Numbered from the stretch's first letter, positions 29,466 to 38,571 are shown. The stretch is 64,000 bases of DNA from Gimesia aquarii (GCF_007748175.1 NZ_CP037422.1:7027952-7091951), one strand, 5' to 3'. Made by a program: numbers and translations. Notes: a model not told the origin generated them from the letters alone.

Positions 29466-30554
29466 ATGAGGATCTTAAATGTCGTTTGCCTGTTTTCATT
29501 GTCCCTCCTATGCATGACAGTTCTAACTGGGATTTGCGGCACCGCTCTCGTAGTGGCCGCTGAGCCTCCAGAGCAGGGGGCGGCGAAGCAAATCGATTTG
29601 GGCGGCAATGTCTCGCTGGAAGTGGTTTTCATTCCGCCAGGAAAATTCAAAATGGGAAGTACACCGGAAGAGAAAGCCTGGGCGACAGGCATCGAAGGAG
29701 GGGCCACACCGGGAACCGTGCGTGAGTCGTACGAAGGAGAGCAACCACGACCGATGCGGGTAAAAGACGGGTTCTGGATGGGCCGCACGGAAGTCAGCGT
29801 GGGACAGTTCAAACGGTTTATAGAAGAGAGTGGTTACGTCAGTGATGCGGAAAAACCGGGCGGCAAGACACAAGTCTTTGATCCCAATTGGAAGGTTACC
29901 GCCAAGGCTCCACCTCACCCCTGGATTTCGATGAAGGGTAAGAGTTGGCGCGATCCGAATTTCGGATTTCCGTTGCGGGACTGTTATCCAGTGGTCTGTG
30001 TAAGCTGGAACGACGGCCGCGCGTTTTGCCAATGGCTTACAGAACGCGAACGCAAGGCAGGGCGACTACCGAAAGGACTGGAATACCGCCTTCCTACAGA
30101 AGCCGAGTGGGCGTATGCCTGCAGGGGCGGCCGTGAAAGCACCTACTTCTGGTGGGGCAATGATCTCAGAGAGGGAGAAGGGCGATTCAACATTTCGGCT
30201 GTCGACTTTCTACCCGGACGCAACAAAATCTGGCCACTGGCAAATGCACCCTGGAGTGATGGCTTCGCGTTTGTCTCGCCCGTCGATCACTATGGAGAAA
30301 AAGGCCGCAACGGCTTCGGCCTGGCGGACATGTGTGGCGGCGTGTGGGAAATTGTCCTGGATCACTTCGATCCAAAAGGAGGACATGAAGATCTCTATTT
30401 TGTCAAAGAGAATCCGCGTCCTGTCTGTCGCGGAGGCAACTATTTCGACGTCCCCGGGAATGCCCGCTGTGCCGTCCGTCTCGGTCTCCAGAGCCCCAGC
30501 TACTCCGACTCGCGTGACGGGTTTCGAATTTGCCTGGGAGTGCCTCGTGGGTGA
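29466..30554 (+). CDS. Secreted FGE-sulfatase-domain (SUMF1-fold) protein
   Basis: AAAGGAAA 7 bases before the ATG and a signal peptide (LFSLSLLCMTVLTGICG) support the start. The 362-residue body is a formylglycine-generating-enzyme fold: PPGKFKMGSTPEEK, WMGRTEVSVGQFKRFI, YPVVCVSWNDGRAFCQWL, RLPTEAEWAYACRGG and CRGGNYFDVPGNARC. In active aerobic FGE two cysteines follow RGGSY in a Cx4C arrangement; here that stretch has none at the equivalent positions. The protein is therefore more likely a lectin-like or structural relative than an enzyme that matures the arylsulfatase at 44768-46510. Confidence 0.85.
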   Translation: MRILNVVCLFSLSLLCMTVLTGICGTALVVAAEPPEQGAAKQIDLGGNVSLEVVFIPPGKFKMGSTPEEKAWATGIEGGATPGTVRESYEGEQPRPMRVKDGFWMGRTEVSVGQFKRFIEESGYVSDAEKPGGKTQVFDPNWKVTAKAPPHPWISMKGKSWRDPNFGFPLRDCYPVVCVSWNDGRAFCQWLTERERKAGRLPKGLEYRLPTEAEWAYACRGGRESTYFWWGNDLREGEGRFNISAVDFLPGRNKIWPLANAPWSDGFAFVSPVDHYGEKGRNGFGLADMCGGVWEIVLDHFDPKGGHEDLYFVKENPRPVCRGGNYFDVPGNARCAVRLGLQSPSYSDSRDGFRICLGVPRG

Positions 30555-30560
30555 GGGTTA

Positions 30561-31049
30561 TTAATTGTTTACCCGTATGAACTGCAAATCGTCGGTCGTA
30601 AGATCGAGCAGGGCAACTGAAAACTCGCTGGCGCGGAACAGGGCACCGGGGTTGATGCGTCGTGTGGAGCCTACCTGAAAATCATGAGTTTTGTGCGAAT
30701 GGCCGGTTAGCAAATAGTCTGGTTCCGCTTCCAGCAGAGGCCGCAAATCTTTTGTGATGTGGCCATGTACGAGGGCGATCCGTTTCCCGGCCAGCATAAC
30801 TTCGCCGCCCCACCGCAGACAATGTGCTCCTTCTTCTCGGGCAGCCTGCTCGAGCACAGGCACCATATCGGAATCGTGATTTCCGAATGTGAAATAGAAA
30901 GGCAATACCGAACAGGCGGTGACAATTTCAGGACTCGCCAGATCACCACAATGAAAGAGTGCCTCAGCACCAGCGTCCAGCAAAATGGTAACAGCCTGCT
31001 CAGTTCGTGGCAGGTGATTATGTGTGTCTGATAAAATTCCGATTTGCAC
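30561..31049 (-). CDS. YfcE/MJ0936-type metallophosphoesterase
   Basis: A 162-residue calcineurin-like phosphoesterase. All metal motifs are present in order: ILSDTHNH (D and H), HCGDLAS, FGNHDSD, LVHGH and TGHSH. Members such as E. coli YfcE and MJ0936 are manganese-dependent phosphodiesterases of uncertain physiological substrate. No signal peptide is present, so it is cytoplasmic. It is convergent with the FGE-fold gene, with 6 bases between them. The upstream gap 31050-31249 holds nothing I recognise. Confidence 0.9.
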   Translation of the reverse strand: MQIGILSDTHNHLPRTEQAVTILLDAGAEALFHCGDLASPEIVTACSVLPFYFTFGNHDSDMVPVLEQAAREEGAHCLRWGGEVMLAGKRIALVHGHITKDLRPLLEAEPDYLLTGHSHKTHDFQVGSTRRINPGALFRASEFSVALLDLTTDDLQFIRVNN

Positions 31050-31249
31050 TATAGTACCTGCCGTGGTCGCATGTTCTTTTCAGATGAGAGCCCCTATTCA
31101 GGATACCGAAAAAGTCTGAGAAATACAGTTCGCTTTCATTTCGAATCAGTATTGAAATTGAATTCGGTCTACCGGTGAAGCATAATGAAAGGAATACTCC
31201 ACAATGAAAAACCCTCCGCTGATTTCTTCCTCCAAACAGGACTAACTAG

Positions 31250-32086
31250 ATGAACTCGCACCGATGCCCGTTAATGAAAACCGTTTTTTCCTTCCTTGTT
31301 TTGAGTATGGTAGCAATTCTGCCACCCTCAGTTGCTCAAGCCGAGCATGAGGGGAAAATACAGATACTTTTACTGGGCGACAGCACTACGGAAGGCAGTA
31401 TTCCGCGACTGTTGAAACCCAAAGGGCCGCATCTGGAGCAGGTGATCGAACAGTTGCTGGCTGCGGAAGGAGATTTGCCTGCGTGTCATGTGATCAATTC
31501 CAGCTTGAGTGGCGAATACATCCGCCGGCTGTTCGATTCGGGACGCTATGATCGCGATGCAGCTAAGTTGCCCGGACTGGATTATATTTTCATTCGCTAT
31601 GGCATCAACGATCGCGCAAGGCGAAAAAAATTCACTGAAAATTTCCCTAAAGACTTTCATGAGCTGCTAGCGCGTCTCAGAAAAGACCATCCCAACGCAC
31701 AGTTGATCCCCATGACTGTGATTCCCTTTTCGAATGAGCAAGCCAGCAAAGAGATTAATGACCTGGTATTTGATGTCGCCAAGAAAGAGAAGCTCGACGT
31801 ATTTGATATCTATCCCCGCTATGCGGCCGAGTTGAAAAAGGGGCCGAACATGCTCAACTACCGACGATATCCATTGGAGAAAGTACCCGAAAAATATCAT
31901 GCACTCGTGAAACCGTTTGTCTATCGAGATAGAGTGCAGGTGATGAGCAATGAACTCGATCCCATTCTGGGGCACCTGCCGGGTTGGTACCGAGATCGAC
32001 ATCCGAATCTGGCAGGGTACAATGTGATTGCCGATGAAACCACAGAATATCTGGCAAAGCTGCTGCGGGAACAGAAAGCAAAATAA
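31250..32086 (+). CDS. Secreted SGNH/GDSL-type esterase
   Basis: The 278-residue product has a signal peptide (FSFLVLSMVAILPPSVAQA). Block I is LLLGDSTTEGS with the nucleophilic Ser; block II Gly (SLSGEYIRRL), block III Asn (RYGINDR) and block V Asp-x2-His (YRDRHPN) complete the SGNH set. AGGA lies 8 bases before the ATG at 31250. Substrates of this class range from acetylated polysaccharides to lipids; secretion and the adjacent ceramidase-like gene suggest environmental polymer or lipid breakdown. The following gene's open frame overlaps its 3' end, though the start I chose there does not. Confidence 0.85.
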   Translation: MNSHRCPLMKTVFSFLVLSMVAILPPSVAQAEHEGKIQILLLGDSTTEGSIPRLLKPKGPHLEQVIEQLLAAEGDLPACHVINSSLSGEYIRRLFDSGRYDRDAAKLPGLDYIFIRYGINDRARRKKFTENFPKDFHELLARLRKDHPNAQLIPMTVIPFSNEQASKEINDLVFDVAKKEKLDVFDIYPRYAAELKKGPNMLNYRRYPLEKVPEKYHALVKPFVYRDRVQVMSNELDPILGHLPGWYRDRHPNLAGYNVIADETTEYLAKLLREQKAK

Positions 32087-32138
32087 AGGGCAGGGGGCTC
32101 ATGTGACAATTCACGGAAACGACACTGAAAGTTTGGGA

Positions 32139-33680
32139 GTGCACAACACGGTGAACGGCTTACGACTTACGAAATCTGTCTTTATTGTGCTTGTGTTGTT
32201 TCTGTGGATCGTGCCGACACGCGGAGACTGTGGGCTTTCCGCGGGTGCGTATGCAATCGATGTCTCTCCCCCCAAACTGCCTGCCATTCAGAACGGTGGT
32301 TTTCTCGAACGGAGTCAGAACAAAATTCTTGACCGGCTACATGCGCGGTGTTTCGTATTGAAATCGGAAGATACAACGGTTGCCATTGCAGTCGTCGATT
32401 CGTGCATGATCCCCCGAGACATCTGCTATCGGGCAAAGGTTCTCGCCAGTAAAGAGACGGGAATCCCCGTCGATCGCATTCTGATCGCATCCACGCACAC
32501 TCATACTGCCCCCAGCGTGATGAACTTGTGCCTGGGCACACGGAGCGACCCCAACTATGAACGCTTTCTGCCTCCCAAACTGGCCGAAGGAATTGCGCAG
32601 GCGCATGCAAATCTCGAACCGGCGCGGGTCGGCTTCACGGTCGTCGATGCACCGAAACATACTCACTGCCGCCGCTGGTTGAAGCAGCCTGATCAATACG
32701 CGGCCGATCCATTTGGGGAAACAACAGTACGCGCGATGATGCACCCCGGCTATCAAAATCCCGACTATAGCGGCCCTGCGGGACCGGCTGATACGGGCCT
32801 CACACTGCTAAGTATTCAGTCAGCGGATGGTAAACGCCCCCTTGGTTTGATCGCCAACTATTCGATGCATTACTTTGGCACCGGAGGCGGATTTTCCGCT
32901 GATTACTATGGAAAATTCAGCAAGCTCATGGAAAACAAAATCGCAGCTGCCAGCTCCTCTCAGACACCGTTTGTGGCTGCGATGTCGCAGGGAACGTCCG
33001 GCGACCTGCAATGGATGGACTACTCCCAACCGCGGAGGACCGACTATAACATCACCAAATATAGCAACGAACTGGCTGACATCGCTTTTGGCGCTTATCA
33101 GAAAATGCAATACGAAACTGGAAATCCAAAATTAGCAATGGCTGAAACAACACTGTTACTGAAACTTCGAATGCCGAACCGGAAACGCATCGCCTGGGCG
33201 AAAGAACTCAATACCAAACGGGGCAAGCGGCGTCCTAAGAATCTTCCGGAAGTTTACGCCGAACAGGTTGCCTGGTTTAAAGAGCATCCACACGAAGAAG
33301 TAGTACTGCAAGCAGTTCGTATCGGCGATTTAGCGATCACCGCGATCCCCAACGAAGTCTACGGCATCACCGGCTTGAAGCTGAAAGCACAAAGTCCGTT
33401 CCAAGTCACGTTCAACATGGGTCTGGCCAACGGAGCCGCCGGCTACATTCCCCCACACGAACAACACTACCTGGGTGGTTACACCACCTGGCCCGCCCGC
33501 ACAGCTGGTCTGGAAACAAACGCCGAGCCCCAGATTGTCGAAACGCTGCTTAGGTTGCTGGAAACACTCTCTGGACAGAAACGGAAACCGCTGACCGTCG
33601 ATTTCTATAACGAGGAACAACGAACGGCGATTCAGAAAGCGAAAACTGAAAATAACAATCGCACGAATCGGGGATATTGA
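32139..33680 (+). CDS. Second secreted ceramidase-like hydrolase
   Basis: This is a paralogue of the gene at 7080-8516. It shows AIDVSPPKLP, the zinc motif STHTHTAPS, and QGTSGDLQW at the catalytic-serine site, and both proteins end with a shared block (EQHYLGGYTTWPAR here, EQHLLGGYETWPAR there). The start is uncertain: GTG at 32139 (used, 513 residues) or at 32151, both directly before a signal peptide (SVFIVLVLFLWIVP); the open frame extends upstream to an ATG at 32028 inside the SGNH gene. It is probably co-transcribed with the SGNH esterase gene and is followed by a good terminator. Confidence 0.75.
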   Translation: MHNTVNGLRLTKSVFIVLVLFLWIVPTRGDCGLSAGAYAIDVSPPKLPAIQNGGFLERSQNKILDRLHARCFVLKSEDTTVAIAVVDSCMIPRDICYRAKVLASKETGIPVDRILIASTHTHTAPSVMNLCLGTRSDPNYERFLPPKLAEGIAQAHANLEPARVGFTVVDAPKHTHCRRWLKQPDQYAADPFGETTVRAMMHPGYQNPDYSGPAGPADTGLTLLSIQSADGKRPLGLIANYSMHYFGTGGGFSADYYGKFSKLMENKIAAASSSQTPFVAAMSQGTSGDLQWMDYSQPRRTDYNITKYSNELADIAFGAYQKMQYETGNPKLAMAETTLLLKLRMPNRKRIAWAKELNTKRGKRRPKNLPEVYAEQVAWFKEHPHEEVVLQAVRIGDLAITAIPNEVYGITGLKLKAQSPFQVTFNMGLANGAAGYIPPHEQHYLGGYTTWPARTAGLETNAEPQIVETLLRLLETLSGQKRKPLTVDFYNEEQRTAIQKAKTENNNRTNRGY

Positions 33681-33689
33681 TTTTCGTTA

Positions 33690-33720
33690 CGTTCTTATAA
33701 TTCTTAGAACGCTTTTTTTA
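33690..33720 (+). terminator. Rho-independent terminator
   Basis: CGTTCT (33690-33695) and AGAACG (33706-33711) pair across a 10-base AT-rich loop and are followed by CTTTTTTTA, giving a run of seven T. It ends the SGNH/ceramidase-like transcription unit and lies just before the convergent FAD-monooxygenase stop. Confidence 0.7.
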
Positions 33721-33732
33721 AATTCAATAAAC

Positions 33733-34872
33733 TCAAATTGGTTCATCAAAGGCTTTGGCAATCGAACCAGCGAGTTGTTCGAGTGAATAAAATTTCGTGG
33801 CGACGTCGCGGATGTGGGCGACAGTGGCGGACTTGATAAACATCATTTTGGCCAGATGACGAGAGTCGTTTTGTGTGCTTTCAACCCGGTGTTTACGACG
33901 TTTGACGTAGAGGGAGAGAGCGTGTTCGAGGAACCGGGTGTTAGTGCGTGACAATTCGTCAGCCAGGACAGCGGCGGACTCCATCGCCATCGATGCACCA
34001 ATGCCCGCTGTGGGTAGAAAACCAGCGGCGGCATCACCCAACAGAACCACCCGACCGTGTGCCCATTCTTTCGAGCGAACGTCCGAAAGTTTCCAGAAGA
34101 ACAGACTTTCATCGTCGTCGGGCATCGCCGCCAGACAAGTGTCAACAATTTCGCCCATGCCCGCAAACTGTTCGCAAATACGTTCGCGTCGGCCCGCGCC
34201 CTGCTGATCAAATTCACCCATCACAGGCGCGCCGGCATAAACGCCCGCTCCATCACGTGTCGGGTACACACCAAAGAAGCGACCCGCACCCCAGTGTTCG
34301 ACAAACGTTTCCTGTGGAACCGAATTAAGATCGACCCACCAGACCCAGCCACCCCAATCGGTGTGATAATAGGGCTGTTCACCGAACACCAAAGTGCGAA
34401 CTTTCGAATGGAGTCCGTCAGCCCCCACAACGAGGTCAAAGGTTTCACTCGATCCATCACTGAGTGTGACTTCGACCTCTTCTCCTTCTTGCTGGAGAGA
34501 TTCAAAAGACGTATTGAATCGCAGGTCGGTATCTCCAAGACCAGCGTGCAGAAGTTTGATGAGTTGTGGTCGCGTGCAACTTAAGTTCGCACCGAATCGA
34601 TTGCTAATCGAACCCATAGACCAGTTCTTAACAATTTCACCGTGGTTATCGCGGACTTCGTAATGTTTACACTCAATACACTCGGCGGCAAACTGCTCAT
34701 AGAGAGAGAGACCATGCAACACGCGATAGCCCAGGGGCCAAAGGCCAAGCATATAGCCTGCATGGTCGAAGTTAGGGGCGCGTTCGATGAGCGTGGGTTT
34801 AATACCACGCTGTTTGAGCAGGGCGGCAAGGGTCATCCCACCAATGCCAGCTCCCACAATTAAGATTCGCAT
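33733..34872 (-). CDS. FAD-dependent aromatic-hydroxylase-type monooxygenase
   Basis: A 379-residue class A flavin monooxygenase (PHBH fold). Visible are the dinucleotide motif IVGAGIGGMTLAALLKQRG at the N-terminus, the DG-type motif VVGADGLHSKVRT and the FAD-ribityl motif LLGDAAAGFLPTAGIGASMA. Similar enzymes hydroxylate aromatic or polyketide-like substrates using NAD(P)H and O2; a TetX-like or salicylate-hydroxylase-like role cannot be separated by eye. No signal peptide, cytoplasmic. It stands alone. The intergenic region 34873-35128 contains no gene that I can support. Confidence 0.85.
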   Translation of the reverse strand: MRILIVGAGIGGMTLAALLKQRGIKPTLIERAPNFDHAGYMLGLWPLGYRVLHGLSLYEQFAAECIECKHYEVRDNHGEIVKNWSMGSISNRFGANLSCTRPQLIKLLHAGLGDTDLRFNTSFESLQQEGEEVEVTLSDGSSETFDLVVGADGLHSKVRTLVFGEQPYYHTDWGGWVWWVDLNSVPQETFVEHWGAGRFFGVYPTRDGAGVYAGAPVMGEFDQQGAGRRERICEQFAGMGEIVDTCLAAMPDDDESLFFWKLSDVRSKEWAHGRVVLLGDAAAGFLPTAGIGASMAMESAAVLADELSRTNTRFLEHALSLYVKRRKHRVESTQNDSRHLAKMMFIKSATVAHIRDVATKFYSLEQLAGSIAKAFDEPI

Positions 34873-35128
34873 CGTTCCTTCTCTCCGTAAAAGGATCTTG
34901 GTTCTTAAGTCTGTCCATCGGACATAATGTATCAGATTCTACGGATAGGATGCGACCTCAAAAACCAATTCGAATCAGCCAATTGTCCAATGTCTCGCGG
35001 GAGTTTTACAGTAGCTCTGTTTTGGTCAAAACAGTTCGCAGAAAAGAATCACAAGGTCGATAAGAACAACAAGTTTATCGACAGGATGGATGAAATCCTC
35101 GTGAATACCAATGCGATTGCCCATCGAA

Positions 35129-36403
35129 TCACTTGGTATTCTGCAACCAATCGATGCCCTTGCGAATATTACCGTAGACGTTTCCTTTCCAGCCATGGCC
35201 GCCCGGATAGTCAACCAGGTTTGTTCTTACTCCAGCATTAGTGAATGTATCATGCGCAGATTTGGCCATCCAGTAGGGACAGATGAGATCCTGTTGTGAG
35301 TGTAACAGATAGATACTACGATTCTTTGCGTTGGTAACCTCTGGGAGTTGCTTTGGTTTGAAGACAGACATCGCGATAAGTGCGCCACTAACTTGTGTCT
35401 TTTTCTGCAATAAAGTGGCATAAGCTGCAGGCCCCCCGGATGACCAGGCCAGGAGATAGATTTGGCTGGCATCAATTTTCTGTTTTTTACTGATATCTTC
35501 TATCACAGCTGCCACCAGTTCTTCAGTGGTGTATTTTACAACGCTCGTTTTACTGTCTTCGGTGGGCCAGACAACTCTTTGATATTTTGTCCATTGCCTC
35601 GCAATCAGCTGAGCCAAAATGAAATCTTTGCTGAGTGCATGTTCGTGGATACGTTTGACAAATGGGTGAAAGTCCGCTGAGCCATTGCCGCCAGGCAGTA
35701 CAATCAGCAAAGCATGCCCCCTACTTGAAGTCTGTTTTGTTTTAGAAGGAACCAATAGGTAACGCCCCGTTGCTTTTCCGACTTTAACTTCTATCTCATT
35801 CTCTTTCTCTTTGTCTTTCTTGTCAGTTGTGGCTGCCATTGAATCCACAAATGTTGCTTCGATATCATCAAACCAAACCTTACCGGGACCATAAATTTGG
35901 AGTGCCACTACGATCTGTCTGGTTTTCGCAGGAATAGACACCTCACCGGAATATTCCTTCCAGTCATGGCTTACGGGAGCATCGCCGGCTTTTTTTGCAC
36001 CAATGTAGCTCGCCCATTTGTGACCGATCTGGTTTCCATTTTCGTCCAAAAACTGAACATCCAGAATCGCTTTGGTAGCCTGTTGCGCGCGAACCTGACC
36101 GGAAACTTTCAGAGACGTATGCTTACCGGAATAAGGCAGTATTCGATACCATTGTGCGATGGGAAAATAACGCCGGGCAGATTTCTGCAAAGACAGACTG
36201 CGCTTTCCTGTTTTTCCACGCCCCTTATCATACACATACCGCACTCCAGATATTTTGGCACCGCGCTGCCAACCATCGGGGGCTGTCTTCCCTTCCTCAA
36301 AACTGTCATCCAGCAAAACATTCGGATTTTGAGTGTAAGCAGTTTCCGTCGATATCAGAGCCAGCGTTGTTAACGTGATTGCATATCGTATCAGGTGATT
36401 CAT
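35129..36403 (-). CDS. Secreted alpha/beta hydrolase with N-terminal carbohydrate-binding-like domain
   Basis: After a signal peptide (YAITLTTLALISTETAYT) the first 190 residues form a beta-sandwich like CBM/galactose-binding-type domains (DDSFEEGKTAPDGWQRGAK onward, with VWFDDIEATF). The C-terminal 220 residues are an alpha/beta hydrolase: VLPGGNGSAD as oxyanion strand, LLAWSSGGPAAYA at the nucleophile elbow (Ser), and YPGGHGW carrying the likely catalytic His. An esterase acting on plant or algal polysaccharide decorations is plausible. A Lys/Glu-rich linker (KKDKEKENEIEVKVG) joins the halves. It is a single-gene unit. Confidence 0.75.
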   Translation of the reverse strand: MNHLIRYAITLTTLALISTETAYTQNPNVLLDDSFEEGKTAPDGWQRGAKISGVRYVYDKGRGKTGKRSLSLQKSARRYFPIAQWYRILPYSGKHTSLKVSGQVRAQQATKAILDVQFLDENGNQIGHKWASYIGAKKAGDAPVSHDWKEYSGEVSIPAKTRQIVVALQIYGPGKVWFDDIEATFVDSMAATTDKKDKEKENEIEVKVGKATGRYLLVPSKTKQTSSRGHALLIVLPGGNGSADFHPFVKRIHEHALSKDFILAQLIARQWTKYQRVVWPTEDSKTSVVKYTTEELVAAVIEDISKKQKIDASQIYLLAWSSGGPAAYATLLQKKTQVSGALIAMSVFKPKQLPEVTNAKNRSIYLLHSQQDLICPYWMAKSAHDTFTNAGVRTNLVDYPGGHGWKGNVYGNIRKGIDWLQNTK

Positions 36404-36480
36404 GACCCGTTCCTTTCAAATTCTCAGTTGGTGTGCGCGTACCTTTTACGCAGTAAGTCATCATCCATAAAAATTCAATG

Positions 36481-37455
36481 TTATCCGCCGTCGAGGTAAT
36501 CGTTCGAAATGGGTGTCAGCACGAATTCCTGTGCACGGTCTGGTACAGTCAAACGACGTGTCTGCCAATCGCTCTCAGGAAATCGAACGTAAACTGTAAT
36601 TTGCTCACCTGGTCGAAAGTGAGGCATGGAAATTTTTCCCGTCGCACTCGACTGGCGAACAACAGGTTGAGCACTGCTGAAATAGACACAATGTTCGTGT
36701 CCATCATGTTCGACGCGTTCAAAGGGAAATGCACTCACTCCCGCGATCGGTTTGCCATCGCTGGTCTCAAATCGTAATACGAAAGGCGACGTTTCACTTA
36801 ACTGAAAGCGAAATGGTTCAAGAATACCTTTTCGCATCGAAATATATTCCGACTGGAGCAAATGATTGTCCGCAAGAGTGGCGATCTGAACTTCGTAGTC
36901 CTGCTCTGGCGGATAAACGTCTTCAATCAAAAATGTACCATCTGCCCGTGTTGTCGCCGTATAGGAATTTTGCCTGAATCCATGGTTTGGCCATGTCTTG
37001 ACCACCGCTAATACATGCGCTGCATTCACTGGTTTCCCTTGACTGTTTACCACAGTTCCTCTGAGATCGCCGCTGGTCTCTGCCAGTGAATAACCGGATG
37101 CGGCCATCGCAGAAAGATCGGTTTTCTCCGCTGGTTTGTTACGAGTGTAAAACCATAGTGAACCCACAACACAGATGAGTATCAACGTGAGTGTCTGATG
37201 GATACGGTGCCAGAAGATGTGTTTTGAAAAGGAGACGTTACAACATTCTTCGACCACGGTATTGACATCGCCAAACCGCTGTAGGGCCGCTTGCTCTGAT
37301 TTCTGGCTATCCATTCCTGAATCAAGATTGTCTTGCGCGCTGGCCGAGAGATGAAATTCGATTTCCTGACGTGTCTCATCCAGTTCTCGAACCGTATGCA
37401 CGATGGGTGGCAAGTGCAGGTAAGCCATGAGTGTGCGAATCCCGTTTCGAATCAT
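36481..37455 (-). CDS. Membrane protein with permease-prefix-like N-terminus and carboxypeptidase-regulatory-like domains
   Basis: The first about 75 residues (RELDETRQEIEFHLSA ... EQAALQRFGD) resemble the permease prefix domain found ahead of MacB/FtsX-type permeases that sit next to PadR regulators. One transmembrane helix follows (about residues 85-107, TLTLILICVVGSLWFYT). Instead of a permease, the exterior part is made of Ig-like carboxypeptidase-regulatory modules (LRGTVVNSQGKPVNAAHVLA, TRADGTFLIEDVYP). Its start is one base beyond the padR stop, so the two genes are co-translated. It is probably a surface protein whose level or anchorage is under PadR control. Exact role unknown. Confidence 0.6.
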   Translation of the reverse strand: MIRNGIRTLMAYLHLPPIVHTVRELDETRQEIEFHLSASAQDNLDSGMDSQKSEQAALQRFGDVNTVVEECCNVSFSKHIFWHRIHQTLTLILICVVGSLWFYTRNKPAEKTDLSAMAASGYSLAETSGDLRGTVVNSQGKPVNAAHVLAVVKTWPNHGFRQNSYTATTRADGTFLIEDVYPPEQDYEVQIATLADNHLLQSEYISMRKGILEPFRFQLSETSPFVLRFETSDGKPIAGVSAFPFERVEHDGHEHCVYFSSAQPVVRQSSATGKISMPHFRPGEQITVYVRFPESDWQTRRLTVPDRAQEFVLTPISNDYLDGG

Positions 37456-37456
37456 T

Positions 37457-37804
37457 TCAGGCCTCCGCCAAATTTGAATTCAAAACCAGACTGATCGCAG
37501 CAACTAAATGCGACCATGCTTTTACTTCTGTTGTGAGCTGCGCACGGCCATCGGAGGTCAGTTGATAATATTTCGCCCGACGATTACTTTCTGATACACC
37601 CCATTCCGATTTCACCCACCCCCGTTTCTGCATGCGATGCAGAGCGGGATAAAGTGAGCCTTCTTCAATTTTTAAAGCGTCTTTGGTCGTCACCTGAATC
37701 CACTTGGCCACACCATACCCATGCCGCGGCCCTTCCAGCAGACTTTTCAGGATCAGCATATCCAATGTGCCTTGCAGTAAATCTGCTTTTTGCTTTTTCG
37801 CCAT
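37457..37804 (-). CDS. PadR-family transcriptional regulator
   Basis: A 115-residue winged-helix protein with the family core: LLQGTLDMLILKSLLEGPRHG, then GYGVAKWI, EEGSLYPALHRMQKRGWV and RAKYYQLTSDG. PadR proteins repress promoters of membrane or detoxification genes and lose DNA binding when a small aromatic or antibiotic-like ligand binds. The start at 37804 (MAKKQKADL) is preferred to 37819. A consensus promoter and an inverted repeat lie 20-60 bases upstream, so autoregulation is likely. It overlaps functionally with the next gene, which begins one base after the stop. Confidence 0.9.
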   Translation of the reverse strand: MAKKQKADLLQGTLDMLILKSLLEGPRHGYGVAKWIQVTTKDALKIEEGSLYPALHRMQKRGWVKSEWGVSESNRRAKYYQLTSDGRAQLTTEVKAWSHLVAAISLVLNSNLAEA

Positions 37805-37824
37805 ATTTAGACTCCCCAAGAATA

Positions 37825-37863
37825 TCTAGGGAAGAGTATGTCAGCCTTCCCCTAGAATGTCAA
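37825..37863 (-). promoter_or_regulatory. padR promoter with overlapping operator dyad
   Basis: On the minus strand TTGACA (37858-37863), 17 bases, then CATACT (37835-37840) form a near-consensus promoter. A dyad TCTAGGGGAAG / CTTCCCTAGA occupies 37846-37856 and 37825-37834, with one base unmatched, placing one arm in the spacer and the other just past the -10. This is a natural repressor site for PadR. Confidence 0.6.
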
Positions 37864-38557
37864 GGGAAAAGTTTCAATGATGCACTTTGGTGATAAAATT
37901 GCGAAACGCTCCCTTCAGGAACTGGTGATATAAGCAGGGTGATGAATCTTCATCTCTAGCGCCCGAGTGATATCGGGTAGCATGAAGGTGTGTTCTGATT
38001 TTGCAGTCGATTTGAATAAATAATCGGTTTGTAACTGTTTCTTTCAGTGCTGGTGAGGAGCCTATTTCTTACCAGATGGCTGATTGGCATTTTTCTAAAG
38101 CATTGGTGTTACCGCTAATGAAAGATCATGCAAATTGGCACAGAGCAGTCAATTGGAATAGTTGGCGTGAATGTGAACCGAAGTGAGCTGAAGTCAAGCT
38201 GTTGTGAATCGAACCTGATTCGAAGATGAGTCGATAGAGTACTTTTTTGAGGAGGTCATTTGAGATTTTGATAAAAAACGTTCCATTTCAGGGGGGTTTT
38301 ATAGTGATAGCATCGACAGGAGCAGAGACATTCACTGGCAAAAACAACTCCCACGCGCGCGCGACGCAGATCGCGCAGTTTCGATAAAGGCATAACGGAG
38401 TCAACACGAATAATGTGCAGTATTATTTGGAAGCATTTACAAGTTTGTGACACTCGATACAGTTTTTGGAATCATAAGTCCTTTAGAAAAAGGATGTATC
38501 GCATTTTAGAAGGGGTCACCAAACCATCAATGAAGGTAAGAGCGATTCACTTTTGTC
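37864..38557. other. Intergenic region between padR and the BlaI gene
   Basis: No gene is supportable over roughly 690 bases. It contains a short alternating CG tract (around 38354-38364) and a small inverted repeat TCGAA/TTCGA near 38207-38222. Start-to-stop frames on either strand lack protein-like composition. I see no RNA gene. Confidence 0.45.
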
Positions 38558-38571
38558 ACTAATTAATTAGT
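38558..38571. promoter_or_regulatory. BlaI-type operator 1
   Basis: ACTAATTAATTAGT is a perfect 14-bp palindrome. It lies just upstream of the -35 of the BlaI-family gene. BlaI/MecI family operators are short AT-rich palindromes of this general type (TACTA...TAGTA half sites). Confidence 0.55.

Noticed and set aside
29523-30032. 169-codon minus-strand frame inside the FGE-fold gene
   Set aside because: Antisense to conserved FGE motifs; no protein-like features.
38352-38378. Alternating CG tract (possible Z-DNA or repeat element)
   Set aside because: Too short and not repeated elsewhere; no associated structure, so treated as chance composition.
38256-38453. Short minus-strand frame in the gap before the BlaI gene
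   Set aside because: No ribosome-binding site, hydrophobic pattern or domain; Cys-rich composition is chance.
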